A stretch of DNA of 64,000 nt from Haematobacter genomosp. 1. GTDB taxonomy: Bacteria > Pseudomonadota > Alphaproteobacteria > Rhodobacterales > Rhodobacteraceae. The stretch is from positions 186,001 to 250,000 of the forward strand of contig NZ_NIPW01000004.1 of NCBI RefSeq assembly GCF_002196855.1, given 5' to 3'. The notes below the pieces were generated by a model. It did no database searches and was not told where the DNA came from. It saw only the letters and a program-made list of their open reading frames with translations. A program made the position numbers and the translations under genes. Positions 37,957 through 45,850 of this stretch are shown one piece after another. How positions within the stretch are numbered: the first letter of the stretch is position 1; the number at the start of each line of letters is the position of its first letter.

Positions 37957-39483
37957 TCAGCGCCCCTTGAACAGCCCTCCCAGAATGCCCCGCACCAACG
38001 CCTGCCCCGAGCGTCCGCCCAGTTGGCGCGCAAAGGATTTCGCAAAGGCCTCCACGACGGAATCGCTATTGCTCCGCCGCGGCGCGGGAGAGGGCTTCCG
38101 CCCCTGTCCCGCGGTCGAGCCGCCATACCGCTGGCCCGAATTGAACTCCCGATCCTCTTGCGGGGCGGGAGCCTCCGCCGCCTTGGCGGAGCGCGCCGCC
38201 AGAATTTCAGCCGCCGATTCCCGGTCGATGAGGCGGTCGTATTTACCCGCAACCGGCGAAGCGGCCAGCACCTCCGCCCTTTCCTCGTCCGTGATCGCGC
38301 CCAGACGGGAAACCGGCGGGCGGATCAACGTCCGTTCCACCATTCCCGGCGCGCCCTTCGCCTCCAGAAAGGAGGTGACAGCCTCGCCCGTGGCGACTTC
38401 CTTGATCGCGCTTTCGGTGTCGAAGCGCGGGTTGGGACGGTAGGTCTCCGCCGCGCGGCGCAGGGCCTTCTGATCGCGGGCGGTGAAAGCGCGAAGCGCG
38501 TGCTGCACCCTGTTGCCAAGCTGACCGAGGATCGTCTCCGGCACGTCGTCGGGGTTCTGCGTGATGAAATAGACGCCGACGCCCTTGGACCGGATCAGGC
38601 GCGACACCTGCTCCACCTTGGCCACAAGCGCCTTGGGCGCACCGTCGAACAGCAGATGCGCCTCGTCGAAGAAGAACACGAGCCGGGGTTTGTCAGGGTC
38701 GCCGATCTCGGGCAGCTCCTCGAACAATTCGGAGAGCAGCCACAGCAGGAAGGTCGCGTAGAGCCGCGGCGAGTTCATGAGCTGATCCGCCGCCAATATG
38801 TTGATCTGCCCCCGACCGTCCGGTGCGGTCGTCATCAGATCTGCCAGCTGAAGGGCCGGTTCCCCGAACAGTTTGGTCCCGCCTTCATTGTCCAGCACCA
38901 GCAGACGCCGCTGGATCGCTCCGACGGAGGCCGTGGTGACATTGCCGTAGCGACCGGAAATCTCCGTTGCATTCTCGGACAGGAACTGAAGCATCGCCTT
39001 CAGGTCGGCGAGATCGAGCAGCGCCAGTCCCTCATCGTCCGAGATACGGAAGGCGATGTTCAGCACCCCCTCCTGCGCCTCGGTGAGGTCGAGCAGCCGC
39101 GACAGCAGCAATGGTCCCATCTCCGCCACGGTCGTGCGGATAGGGTGCCCCTTCCGGCCGAAAATATCCCAGAAGGTCACGGGATAGCCGCGGTAGTGGA
39201 AATCGCTGTAGCCGATCTGCGCGGCGCGGGCGGTGAACGCGGCATGTGTGGGCGCGTCCTCCCGCCCTGGAAAGGCGATGCCGGAAAGATCGCCCTTCAC
39301 ATCGGCCATGATGACGGGAACGCCCGCATCGGAAAATCCTTCGGCAAGGATCTGGAGCGTGACCGTCTTGCCCGTTCCCGTCGCGCCTGCGATCAGACCG
39401 TGACGGTTGCCGTACTTCAGAAGAAGGCTCTGGGGCTGGTCATGCTCCTCCCCCCCGCCACCGACGAAGATCGCATCGCTCAT
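37957..39483 (-). CDS. HerA-like (DUF853/YjgR) ATPase
   Basis: A 508-residue P-loop ATPase of the FtsK-HerA superfamily. The Walker A motif is GATGTGKTVTLQ at about residues 32-43, Walker B RLVFFFDEAHLLF near residue 250, and a sensor ITQNPDDVPE near 300. The C-terminal tail is low complexity and basic. The YjgR/DUF853 family has no established role. The start ATG 39483 has GGGAGAAG upstream. It is divergent from the small RNA candidate and ialB. Confidence 0.9.
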   Translation of the reverse strand: MSDAIFVGGGGEEHDQPQSLLLKYGNRHGLIAGATGTGKTVTLQILAEGFSDAGVPVIMADVKGDLSGIAFPGREDAPTHAAFTARAAQIGYSDFHYRGYPVTFWDIFGRKGHPIRTTVAEMGPLLLSRLLDLTEAQEGVLNIAFRISDDEGLALLDLADLKAMLQFLSENATEISGRYGNVTTASVGAIQRRLLVLDNEGGTKLFGEPALQLADLMTTAPDGRGQINILAADQLMNSPRLYATFLLWLLSELFEELPEIGDPDKPRLVFFFDEAHLLFDGAPKALVAKVEQVSRLIRSKGVGVYFITQNPDDVPETILGQLGNRVQHALRAFTARDQKALRRAAETYRPNPRFDTESAIKEVATGEAVTSFLEAKGAPGMVERTLIRPPVSRLGAITDEERAEVLAASPVAGKYDRLIDRESAAEILAARSAKAAEAPAPQEDREFNSGQRYGGSTAGQGRKPSPAPRRSNSDSVVEAFAKSFARQLGGRSGQALVRGILGGLFKGR

Positions 39484-39640
39484 TGCCGCTTCTCCCGCTG
39501 CCTGCCGCGAGCCTACCGGGTTCGCGCATTACTTCAACACTCGTCAACGGGGGTGTATTTCATCTTTGTGGAGGAGCTGTGCATTGAGCGTATATTTTAT
39601 GCATATGCTTCAAATCCGTCACCTGATCGTCATGAAACCG

Positions 39641-39669
39641 TTGACGCTACCCGGCCGAATTCGTAGCTT
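39641..39669 (+). promoter_or_regulatory. Promoter of candidate small RNA
   Basis: TTGACG at 39641-39646 and TAGCTT at 39664-39669 with a 17-bp spacer. It predicts initiation near 39676. Confidence 0.5.
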
Positions 39670-39675
39670 CAGCTG

Positions 39676-39738
39676 CAATAAGTCGGTCGAGGTCCGACAG
39701 GGAAAAGGAGAGGGGTTCCTGCGGGAGCCCCTTTTCTT
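39676..39738 (+). ncRNA. Candidate small RNA upstream of ialB
   Basis: About 63 bases between a sigma70-like promoter and a strong terminator. It folds into a 5' stem (GTCGG / CCGAC, 39682-39698), a purine-rich single-stranded segment containing AAAAGGAGAG, and the terminator hairpin. No reading frame of useful length fits inside. It could be an independent trans-acting RNA or an attenuated leader of ialB, whose ATG is about 105 bases further on. No family match could be checked. Confidence 0.5.
39711..39738 (+). terminator. Intrinsic terminator of the small RNA candidate
   Basis: AGGGGTTCC / GGAGCCCCT (nine pairs, one G-U) with loop TGCG, followed by TTTCTTT. A classic Rho-independent terminator on the plus strand, not at the end of any protein gene. 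Confidence 0.85.
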
Positions 39739-39841
39739 TCATAAACAACACCGTGCGAAGCCCGCCGATATCCCGATTTTTCCTGACAGACCGCTCTGCC
39801 CGTGGTAGATCGCGCTGATCGAGCCAGTAACGGAACGTCTC

Positions 39842-40477
39842 ATGTCGAACTTGCCCAAGCGCCTTGCTCTTGCCGCAGCCGTGGCGCTCGCCCCGGCGAT
39901 CGTCTTTGCGCAGGACACGGCGACCCAGCCGCAAACCCCCGCTCCTGCCGCACCGGCTCCGGCGCAGCAAGCCGCGCCCAGCAACCAACTGGTGACCGGC
40001 GCAGAGAATGCCGCTGTCAACCAGCCCTATATCGCCGCGACGCATGGCGACTGGCAGATGCGCTGCGTCAAGACGGAGAACGGCAAGGATCCCTGCCAAC
40101 TCTACCAGCTTCTGAAGGATGAGCAGGGCAACAATGTGGCCGAGTTCAGCCTGTTCGCGCTGCCTCCGGGCCAGCAGGCCGCCGCAGGCGCGACGATCAT
40201 CACGCCGCTGGAAACGCTCCTGACCCAGCAGGTCAGCTTCCAGATCGACAGCGCCCCGGTGAAGCACTATCCCTTCGGCTGGTGCGCACCCGTCGGCTGC
40301 ATCGCGCGGGTGGGTTTCACCTCTGCCGAAGTCGATGCGCTGAAAAAGGGCAATGCCGCGATGATGACCATCGTCCCGGTCGCCGCACCCGACCACAAGG
40401 TCAATCTGAAAGTGTCGCTGAAGGGCTTTACCGCCGGCTATGACGCGGTGAGCAAGGCAAATGCCGACAATCAGTGA
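39842..40477 (+). CDS. Invasion-associated locus B (IalB) family protein
   Basis: A 211-residue periplasmic protein with a Sec signal (cleavage after about residue 23), a Pro/Ala/Gln-rich linker (residues 25-50) and an IalB domain (THGDWQMRCVK, CQLYQLLKDEQGN, FGWCAPVGCIARVGF). Four cysteines in the domain probably pair. In Bartonella IalB aids erythrocyte invasion, but free-living alphaproteobacteria carry several paralogues of unknown role. It stands alone, followed by a stable UUCG hairpin. Confidence 0.9.
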   Translation: MSNLPKRLALAAAVALAPAIVFAQDTATQPQTPAPAAPAPAQQAAPSNQLVTGAENAAVNQPYIAATHGDWQMRCVKTENGKDPCQLYQLLKDEQGNNVAEFSLFALPPGQQAAAGATIITPLETLLTQQVSFQIDSAPVKHYPFGWCAPVGCIARVGFTSAEVDALKKGNAAMMTIVPVAAPDHKVNLKVSLKGFTAGYDAVSKANADNQ

Positions 40478-40500
40478 TCGGCTCCCGATCCGCTGATCCG

Positions 40501-40520
40501 CGGGCGCCTTCGGGCGCCCG
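40501..40520. terminator. Hairpin with UUCG loop between ialB and fabF-like gene
   Basis: CGGGCGCC / GGCGCCCG closing a TTCG tetraloop in the gap between convergent genes. The very stable C(UUCG)G loop fits the end of the ialB transcript; no T run follows. Confidence 0.55.
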
Positions 40521-40542
40521 TCGCATTCAGACTTGCCGCATT

Positions 40543-41751
40543 TCAGACCCGCCGCAGCGCCAGAACGGCATTCATGCCCCCGAAAGCGAAGGCGTTGGAT
40601 AGCACCACATCCACCTGTGCATCACGCGCGACATTCGGCACCACGTCGAGCGCGCATTCCGGGTCCGGCTCTTCATAGCCGATCGTCGGGGCGATGATGC
40701 CGTCGCGCAGCGCCATGATGCAGGCCAGTAGTTCCACGGCGCCCGTGCCGCCGATAAGGTGGCCGTGCATGGACTTGGTGGAGGAGATCATCAGCCGATC
40801 CGCGTGATGGCCAAAGACATCGGCAACCGCTGCGCATTCCGTCTTGTCATTCGCCGCCGTTCCGGTGCCATGGGCGTTGATGTAGCCCACCTCCTCCGGG
40901 TTCAGCCGCGCATCGCGCAGCGCACCCAGCATCGCCCGCTCCGCACCGTGCTTGGAGGGCATGACAATATCCGCAGCGTCGGACGTCATCGAAAATCCGA
41001 TCACTTCTGCAAGAATATCCGCACCCCGCAGGCGCGCGTGCTCATAGTCTTCAAAGACGAAGACAGCCGCGCCCTCCCCCTGCACCATGCCGCTGCGGTT
41101 GGCGGAGAACGGGCGGCAGGCGTCCTTCGACATCACGCGCAACCCCTCCCATGCCTTGATGCCGCCGAAGCACAGCATGGATTCCGACCCTCCCGTGACG
41201 ATGGCCCGCGCGGCACCGGAGCGGATCATCCAGAACGCCGTGCCCATCGCATGGTTGGAGGATGCACAGGCCGTGGCGACCGTGAACGACGGTCCCTTCA
41301 GGTTCCATTCCATCGATACATGGGCGGCGGCTGCGTTGTTCATCAGTTTCGGTACGACGAAGGGATGAACGCGGTTCTTCCCCTCCTCATAGACGGCCCG
41401 GTAATTCTCGTCCCAGGTGTTCACACCCCCGCCGGCAGTGCCGAGGATGACACCTGCTTCATGGGAAAGCTGGCCCTCGAACACCAGCCCGGACTGCCCT
41501 ATGGCCTGCTTTGCCGCGAGCAGCGTGAACTGGGTGAAGCGGTCATAGAGCGCGATCTGCTGGCGATTGAAGATCGTCTCGGGATCCCAGTCGTGCACCT
41601 GCCCGCCGATACGGATGGACAACCGTTCCTGGTCCCGGAGGGAAAGCGGGCCAATGCCCGAACGTCCCTCCCGAAAGGCCGCCAGCGTCTGGACGACATC
41701 ATGGCCGAGCGCGTTGATCGTTCCCGCCCCGGTGATCGCGACGCGGTTCAT
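40543..41751 (-). CDS. Beta-ketoacyl-ACP synthase (FabF-like)
   Basis: Elongating condensing enzyme of 402 residues. The catalytic triad is Cys162 (ATACASSNHA), His294 (NAHGTGT) and His329 (KSMHGHLIGGTG), as in KAS II. Its ATG overlaps the stop of the adjacent acyl carrier protein gene, and lpxD lies just before that. Housekeeping fabF normally sits with acpP-fabG, so this copy probably elongates an acyl chain on the dedicated ACP for a lipid A or other envelope lipid. The specific product is inference. Confidence 0.9.
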   Translation of the reverse strand: MNRVAITGAGTINALGHDVVQTLAAFREGRSGIGPLSLRDQERLSIRIGGQVHDWDPETIFNRQQIALYDRFTQFTLLAAKQAIGQSGLVFEGQLSHEAGVILGTAGGGVNTWDENYRAVYEEGKNRVHPFVVPKLMNNAAAAHVSMEWNLKGPSFTVATACASSNHAMGTAFWMIRSGAARAIVTGGSESMLCFGGIKAWEGLRVMSKDACRPFSANRSGMVQGEGAAVFVFEDYEHARLRGADILAEVIGFSMTSDAADIVMPSKHGAERAMLGALRDARLNPEEVGYINAHGTGTAANDKTECAAVADVFGHHADRLMISSTKSMHGHLIGGTGAVELLACIMALRDGIIAPTIGYEEPDPECALDVVPNVARDAQVDVVLSNAFAFGGMNAVLALRRV

Positions 41752-42017
41752 GCAGTCTTCTGCGTGCGAACCAGCTCCCGCACCGCCGCAACCACGGAAG
41801 CGACGGAGGAGATATCGAATTCACTGGAGGCCGGATCATTCGCGTTGAAGGGAACGGAGATATCGAACGCCTCTTCTATGGCGAAGATGGCCTCAACCAG
41901 CCCCAGGCTGTCGATCCCCAGGTCAGCGGGCGAACTTTCCAGCGCGACCTCCGAGGGCGCCAGCACCGCCTGTTCTGCAAGGATAGCGACGACCGTATCC
42001 TGAACATTGTCAGACAT
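41748..42017 (-). CDS. Acyl carrier protein, dedicated
   Basis: An 89-residue carrier with the phosphopantetheine Ser37 in DLGIDSLGLVEAIF. It is more divergent than housekeeping AcpP (no acidic helix II consensus, PFNANDPASSEFD after it) and is not obviously AcpXL. ATG 42017 is chosen because GAGGAGG lies at correct spacing; upstream in-frame starts are too close to or inside that site. It overlaps the FabF-like gene by four bases and follows lpxD by 27 bp. Confidence 0.9.
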   Translation of the reverse strand: MSDNVQDTVVAILAEQAVLAPSEVALESSPADLGIDSLGLVEAIFAIEEAFDISVPFNANDPASSEFDISSVASVVAAVRELVRTQKTA

Positions 42018-42044
42018 GCGCATCCTCCTCAAAGCCGGGAATTT

Positions 42045-43136
42045 CTACTCGCTGCCGTCCAGCTTTGAAACCCGTTTCTGAAGGTCTGCAAACTGTTGAG
42101 CCATTCTGGGCAGCCGGCGGACGGCCTTGTTGATCTCGAGCTGCGTCTCCATCTTGACGGCCGGAGTACCCATCAGCACGCGCCCCGCAGGCGCATTGGT
42201 GAAGATCCGCGCAGCACCGCCCGCGATCACGTCGTCTCCGATGAAGATGTTGTCGTTGACGCCCACGCCCCCGCCAAGCACGACACGGTTGCCGATCTTC
42301 ACCGATCCCGCCACGCCCACCATGCCGCAGAGCAGGCAATCCTCACCGATCTGGCAATTGTGGCCGACCTGAACGAGGTTGTCGATCTTCGTGCCATTGC
42401 CGACACGCGTGGCGCGGATGGTGCCGCGATCCACGCAGGCGTTGCAGCCGACCTCCACGTCATCGCCGATTTCCACCCCGCCGACGGAGCTGATGCGCGT
42501 CCATTTCTGAGCATGGATCTCGCCGCGATGGCCGGGCGTCTCGCGTACTTCCTCCACTCCCGATTTCTCTGGCGTGACGAAGGAAAAACCGTCCCCACCG
42601 ATCACGCAACCCGGATTGCCGATGAAACGGTCGCCGATGGTAACCCGATGCGCGATGCGGACGCCCGCCTGCAGCAGCGCATCATCCCCGATGGTACTGC
42701 CTTCCCCAACAAAGACCTGCGGCGCAATCCGCGCCCGCGCGCCGATACGCACCCCGCGCCCGATATATGCAAACGGGCCGATGGCCGCGTCGGCCCCGAT
42801 CTCCGCCTCGGGGTGAACGTAGGCAAGCGGATGGATGCCCGGCTCGATCCCCGGGCCGGGGTCGAGATAGCCGGTGAGCCGCGACATGGCATAGCGCGGG
42901 CGCGTGACGAAAATCGCCGCGTCGAGACCCAGCGATTCCCAATCCGCATCCGCCCAGAGGATCGCGGCCCGCGCGTGACCCTTTACCAGCCCGTCGGCGT
43001 ATTTCGGGTCCATTGCGACGGCCAGCTGATCTGCCCGCGCCTCCTGCGGCTCGGCGACGCCGGAGATACGGATTTCCCCGTCGCCCTCAACCCGCGCGTC
43101 CAGCGCAGCCGCGATTTCCGTGACGGTATGGTCCAT
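42045..43136 (-). CDS. lpxD: UDP-3-O-acylglucosamine N-acyltransferase
   Basis: Adds the N-linked 3-hydroxyacyl chain from ACP in lipid A biosynthesis. The 363 residues have an N-terminal uridine-binding domain and a left-handed beta-helix of hexapeptide repeats from about residue 100 to 330. The catalytic His is in NLVQVGHNCQIGED. The start is ATG 43136 after GGGGAGA. Unlike the usual bamA-lpxD-fabZ-lpxA cluster, here it heads an operon with an ACP and a KAS, so it may be a second LpxD with its own chain preference. Confidence 0.93.
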   Translation of the reverse strand: MDHTVTEIAAALDARVEGDGEIRISGVAEPQEARADQLAVAMDPKYADGLVKGHARAAILWADADWESLGLDAAIFVTRPRYAMSRLTGYLDPGPGIEPGIHPLAYVHPEAEIGADAAIGPFAYIGRGVRIGARARIAPQVFVGEGSTIGDDALLQAGVRIAHRVTIGDRFIGNPGCVIGGDGFSFVTPEKSGVEEVRETPGHRGEIHAQKWTRISSVGGVEIGDDVEVGCNACVDRGTIRATRVGNGTKIDNLVQVGHNCQIGEDCLLCGMVGVAGSVKIGNRVVLGGGVGVNDNIFIGDDVIAGGAARIFTNAPAGRVLMGTPAVKMETQLEINKAVRRLPRMAQQFADLQKRVSKLDGSE

Positions 43137-43174
43137 GCGCAAGTCTCCCCGGGCGCCGGTCGCCTGGTCGGGAT

Positions 43175-44869
43175 CTAACCCTGAACGCCCGGCAGTGCCA
43201 CCCCAGCCTTTTCCAGAGCCGCGGCGATCTTTCCATCCCGCCCGTAAACATCGGCGCGATAGACGATGTGGCCCTGTTCATCCGAAAAGGCGGTCCGATA
43301 GTCGAGATGGATGGGTACGGGCTCCTTCAGGCGGATGGTCGTCTCCTTGCCGGTGGCCAGCACACGCTGAAACCGGCCCTCCGGGTCGCTCTCCTGCACG
43401 GAGAGAAGCGCATAGGCGAAGTCGAAAGGATCGGCCAGCCGGATGCAACCGTGGGAAAAGGCCCTGACATCCTTGCCGAACAAGGATTTCGAAGGTGTAT
43501 CATGCAGATAGATGTTATACCTGTTGGGGAACATGAACTTCACCAATCCCAGCGCATTGTCATCTCCCGGTGCTTGCCGGATGCGGTACGGGAAGTTCTG
43601 GGGTGTGAACTGGGTGAAGTCCACGGCATCCCGCGGGATCACATTGCCCGCCCTGTCCACCACGTCCAGATGCGCAACGGCGTTGGGGTTCTTCTGCAAC
43701 TTCGGCAGATACTCCCTGATGGAGATGGAGCGCGGCACGTTCCAGCGCGGATTGACCACCATGAATTGCATCATGTCGGAGAATTCCGGCGTTTCATGAT
43801 CCGGCTCGGCCTTGCCGACCACGGAACGAGTGGAGAAGGTCACGCGGCCATTTTCAACGATCTTCACCTGAAAGTCGGCGATATTGACCCAGATATGCCG
43901 CCGCCCCCGGTCGAAGTTCGACCATCTTTCACGCTCCAACGCGGCGAGAACGGCTGAAAGCTTGCCGGTGGAATTCCGGTTGAGTTCCTGCAACGTGACA
44001 CGTCCCGCGACTCCATCGGCGTTGAGGCCGCGGTCCTGCTGAAAGCGCTTCACCGCCTCCCGAAGCCGCGCATCATAGCTCTGCCCGTCGCCCGCCGGAT
44101 AACCCAGGACCGTCAACCGGTGCGCCAGCGCAACGACATCCGGCCCAGCCTGCCCGGGCTTCAGTACATCCGCGGTGATGACGGGACCGGATGGGTGGGA
44201 AAGCATCGCCTCCAGACGGGCTTTTTCCCGGAGCAGCGCGGCATATTCGGCACTGTGCGGGGGGAGCGACGCAAGGAACCGCGCGGGCGCCTCGGCGGCG
44301 ATGCCCTCCATCAAGTCCAGCACCTCGGGGCGGTGCACCTGCCGGACGATGCCGGGGTCGATCCGCGCGGGCGTCAGCACCCCACTGCTCACATCCCGCG
44401 CATAGGACAGGAAGGCACGGGTCATCGCGGCCTCCAGCAGACCCCGGTCACGCTCGCCCAGCACTTCGTGAAACTGCCGCACCAGCCCTTCGGCATCATA
44501 GCGCCGCTCCGGCAGGCCCTGCGCCCCGGCCTCCGCCAGCGCACCGAAGAAGGCGGCCCGCCGCGGTGCATCCTCTCCCCCCGTCCAGACCGGGGCCCAG
44601 TCCCGCCGCGCGTAGAAACCGACAAGCGTCTCATCCCCCGCCAATGCATCGGACAGGGTGCGGGCAAAGACGGTCGAGGGCACGGGCAGCAATTCAGCCG
44701 GCGGCTCGAGCGGCGACATCGCCACCGGCGCTCCGGGCAGGACTACGGGCGTGACCATTGCCTCCTGGGCGAATGCGGGCGAGAGCGCGGCGCACAACCA
44801 GAGCGCGACCATCGCGGAGCGGCCCGACGCCCCCCTGCGACCCAAGGCGAAGCAGGTTGCGCGGTTCAT
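43175..44869 (-). CDS. L,D-transpeptidase with peptidoglycan-binding domain
   Basis: A 564-residue periplasmic YcbB-type enzyme. It has a signal peptide (about 1-33), a scaffold domain, a peptidoglycan-binding helical domain (GQSYDARLREAVKRFQQ, about residues 265-310), and a YkuD catalytic domain with Cys475 in SHGCIRL. It forms 3-3 cross-links or anchors proteins to peptidoglycan. ATG 44869 is selected over a far upstream start because the signal peptide begins there. It is divergent from the DUF882 gene and upstream of the lpxD operon. Confidence 0.93.
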   Translation of the reverse strand: MNRATCFALGRRGASGRSAMVALWLCAALSPAFAQEAMVTPVVLPGAPVAMSPLEPPAELLPVPSTVFARTLSDALAGDETLVGFYARRDWAPVWTGGEDAPRRAAFFGALAEAGAQGLPERRYDAEGLVRQFHEVLGERDRGLLEAAMTRAFLSYARDVSSGVLTPARIDPGIVRQVHRPEVLDLMEGIAAEAPARFLASLPPHSAEYAALLREKARLEAMLSHPSGPVITADVLKPGQAGPDVVALAHRLTVLGYPAGDGQSYDARLREAVKRFQQDRGLNADGVAGRVTLQELNRNSTGKLSAVLAALERERWSNFDRGRRHIWVNIADFQVKIVENGRVTFSTRSVVGKAEPDHETPEFSDMMQFMVVNPRWNVPRSISIREYLPKLQKNPNAVAHLDVVDRAGNVIPRDAVDFTQFTPQNFPYRIRQAPGDDNALGLVKFMFPNRYNIYLHDTPSKSLFGKDVRAFSHGCIRLADPFDFAYALLSVQESDPEGRFQRVLATGKETTIRLKEPVPIHLDYRTAFSDEQGHIVYRADVYGRDGKIAAALEKAGVALPGVQG

Positions 44870-45002
44870 GGCTGGCCCCTCGTTATACGGCTCTTGAAAC
44901 CACATGCGGGGAAATCGCGGCCGCTGTCCACCGCCTGCCCCGTCCAACCCCGCACCTGTCACGGAAAAGCCATAGGCCAGACCTCGCGCGCCCTCTGGCC
45001 GA

Positions 45003-45033
45003 CCGCCGGGAGGATTCCGGCGGCATTCCGCCG
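45003..45033. promoter_or_regulatory. Alternative hairpins between L,D-transpeptidase and DUF882 genes
   Basis: Three arms: CCGCCGG (45003-45009), CCGGCGG (45017-45023) and CCGCCG (45028-45033). The middle arm can pair with either neighbour, giving two mutually exclusive hairpins. It lies in the 302-bp divergent region, about 135 bases from each start codon. No other gene is present in this gap. Confidence 0.35.
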
Positions 45034-45171
45034 ATGGTTGAAAAACCCGCCCGTGCTCGCGGAACTACAGCTTGGTCGATAGCACGGATGATGCCATAAA
45101 ACGCTGGCTGGCAACGACCGGCGGCAGCGGCGCAAGACCGCGGTATTCAACAACGAGCGACGGGACAGGCA

Positions 45172-45741
45172 ATGAGCGACATCGAGCCGAAAGGCATTTC
45201 GCGGCGCGGCCTTATGCGCGTCTTCGCGGCGACCACGCTGGTCGCGGCGCCTACTTACGCCAACGCCTTCGGCTTTTTGCGGGGCGCGGGCGACGTGCGG
45301 CGAATCAGCATGTATTCCGGCCGCACCGGGGAAAGCATCGACACGATCTATTGGGTCGAGGGGCAGTATGTTCCCGAAGCGCTGGCGGAAATCACGCATT
45401 TCATGCGCGACTGGCGTAACAACCAGAAGATCACCATCGACCCGCGCAACGTGGACATCATGGCCGCGTCGCACCGGCTGATGGACGTGTCAGAGCCCTA
45501 CATGCTGCTCTCCGGCTACCGTTCGCCGCAGACCAACAACATGTTGCGGCGGCAGAGCAGCGGCGTGGCAAAGAACTCCCTTCATCTCAAGGGAATGGCG
45601 GCGGACCTACGGCTCAAGTCCCGTTCCGTCTCCCAGATGGCGCGCGCGGCGAAAGCCTGTGCGGCTGGCGGCGTCGGCACCTACTCCCGCTCCAACTTCG
45701 TCCATATGGATTGCGGAACGGTGCGCACCTGGGGCGCCTGA
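45172..45741 (+). CDS. DUF882 (YcbK-like) peptidase, Tat-exported
   Basis: A 189-residue protein with a twin-arginine signal (SRRGLMRVF, then a hydrophobic stretch ending ANA). The M15-like metallopeptidase fold shows HLKGMAADLRL (His and Asp zinc ligands) and the C-terminal FVHMDCG (His). YcbK/MepK relatives are murein DD/LD-endopeptidases; E. coli MepK cuts the 3-3 cross-links made by L,D-transpeptidases. The divergent partner is an L,D-transpeptidase, so opposing synthesis and cleavage of the same cross-link is a reasonable inference. Confidence 0.9.
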   Translation: MSDIEPKGISRRGLMRVFAATTLVAAPTYANAFGFLRGAGDVRRISMYSGRTGESIDTIYWVEGQYVPEALAEITHFMRDWRNNQKITIDPRNVDIMAASHRLMDVSEPYMLLSGYRSPQTNNMLRRQSSGVAKNSLHLKGMAADLRLKSRSVSQMARAAKACAAGGVGTYSRSNFVHMDCGTVRTWGA

Positions 45742-45850
45742 CACCGATCCTGTCGACAGAACGATGCGCCGGCGGCCCCACGGGTGCGCCGGCATCGTCT
45801 TTTTCGTCGCCTGGTCGGCCCACCCGTCGTTGCGGCCTGCTCCGCCCCGT

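Noticed and set aside
39632-39808. 58-residue frame upstream of ialB
   Set aside because: It runs through a strong terminator hairpin and lacks a ribosome site; the small RNA reading explains the region better.
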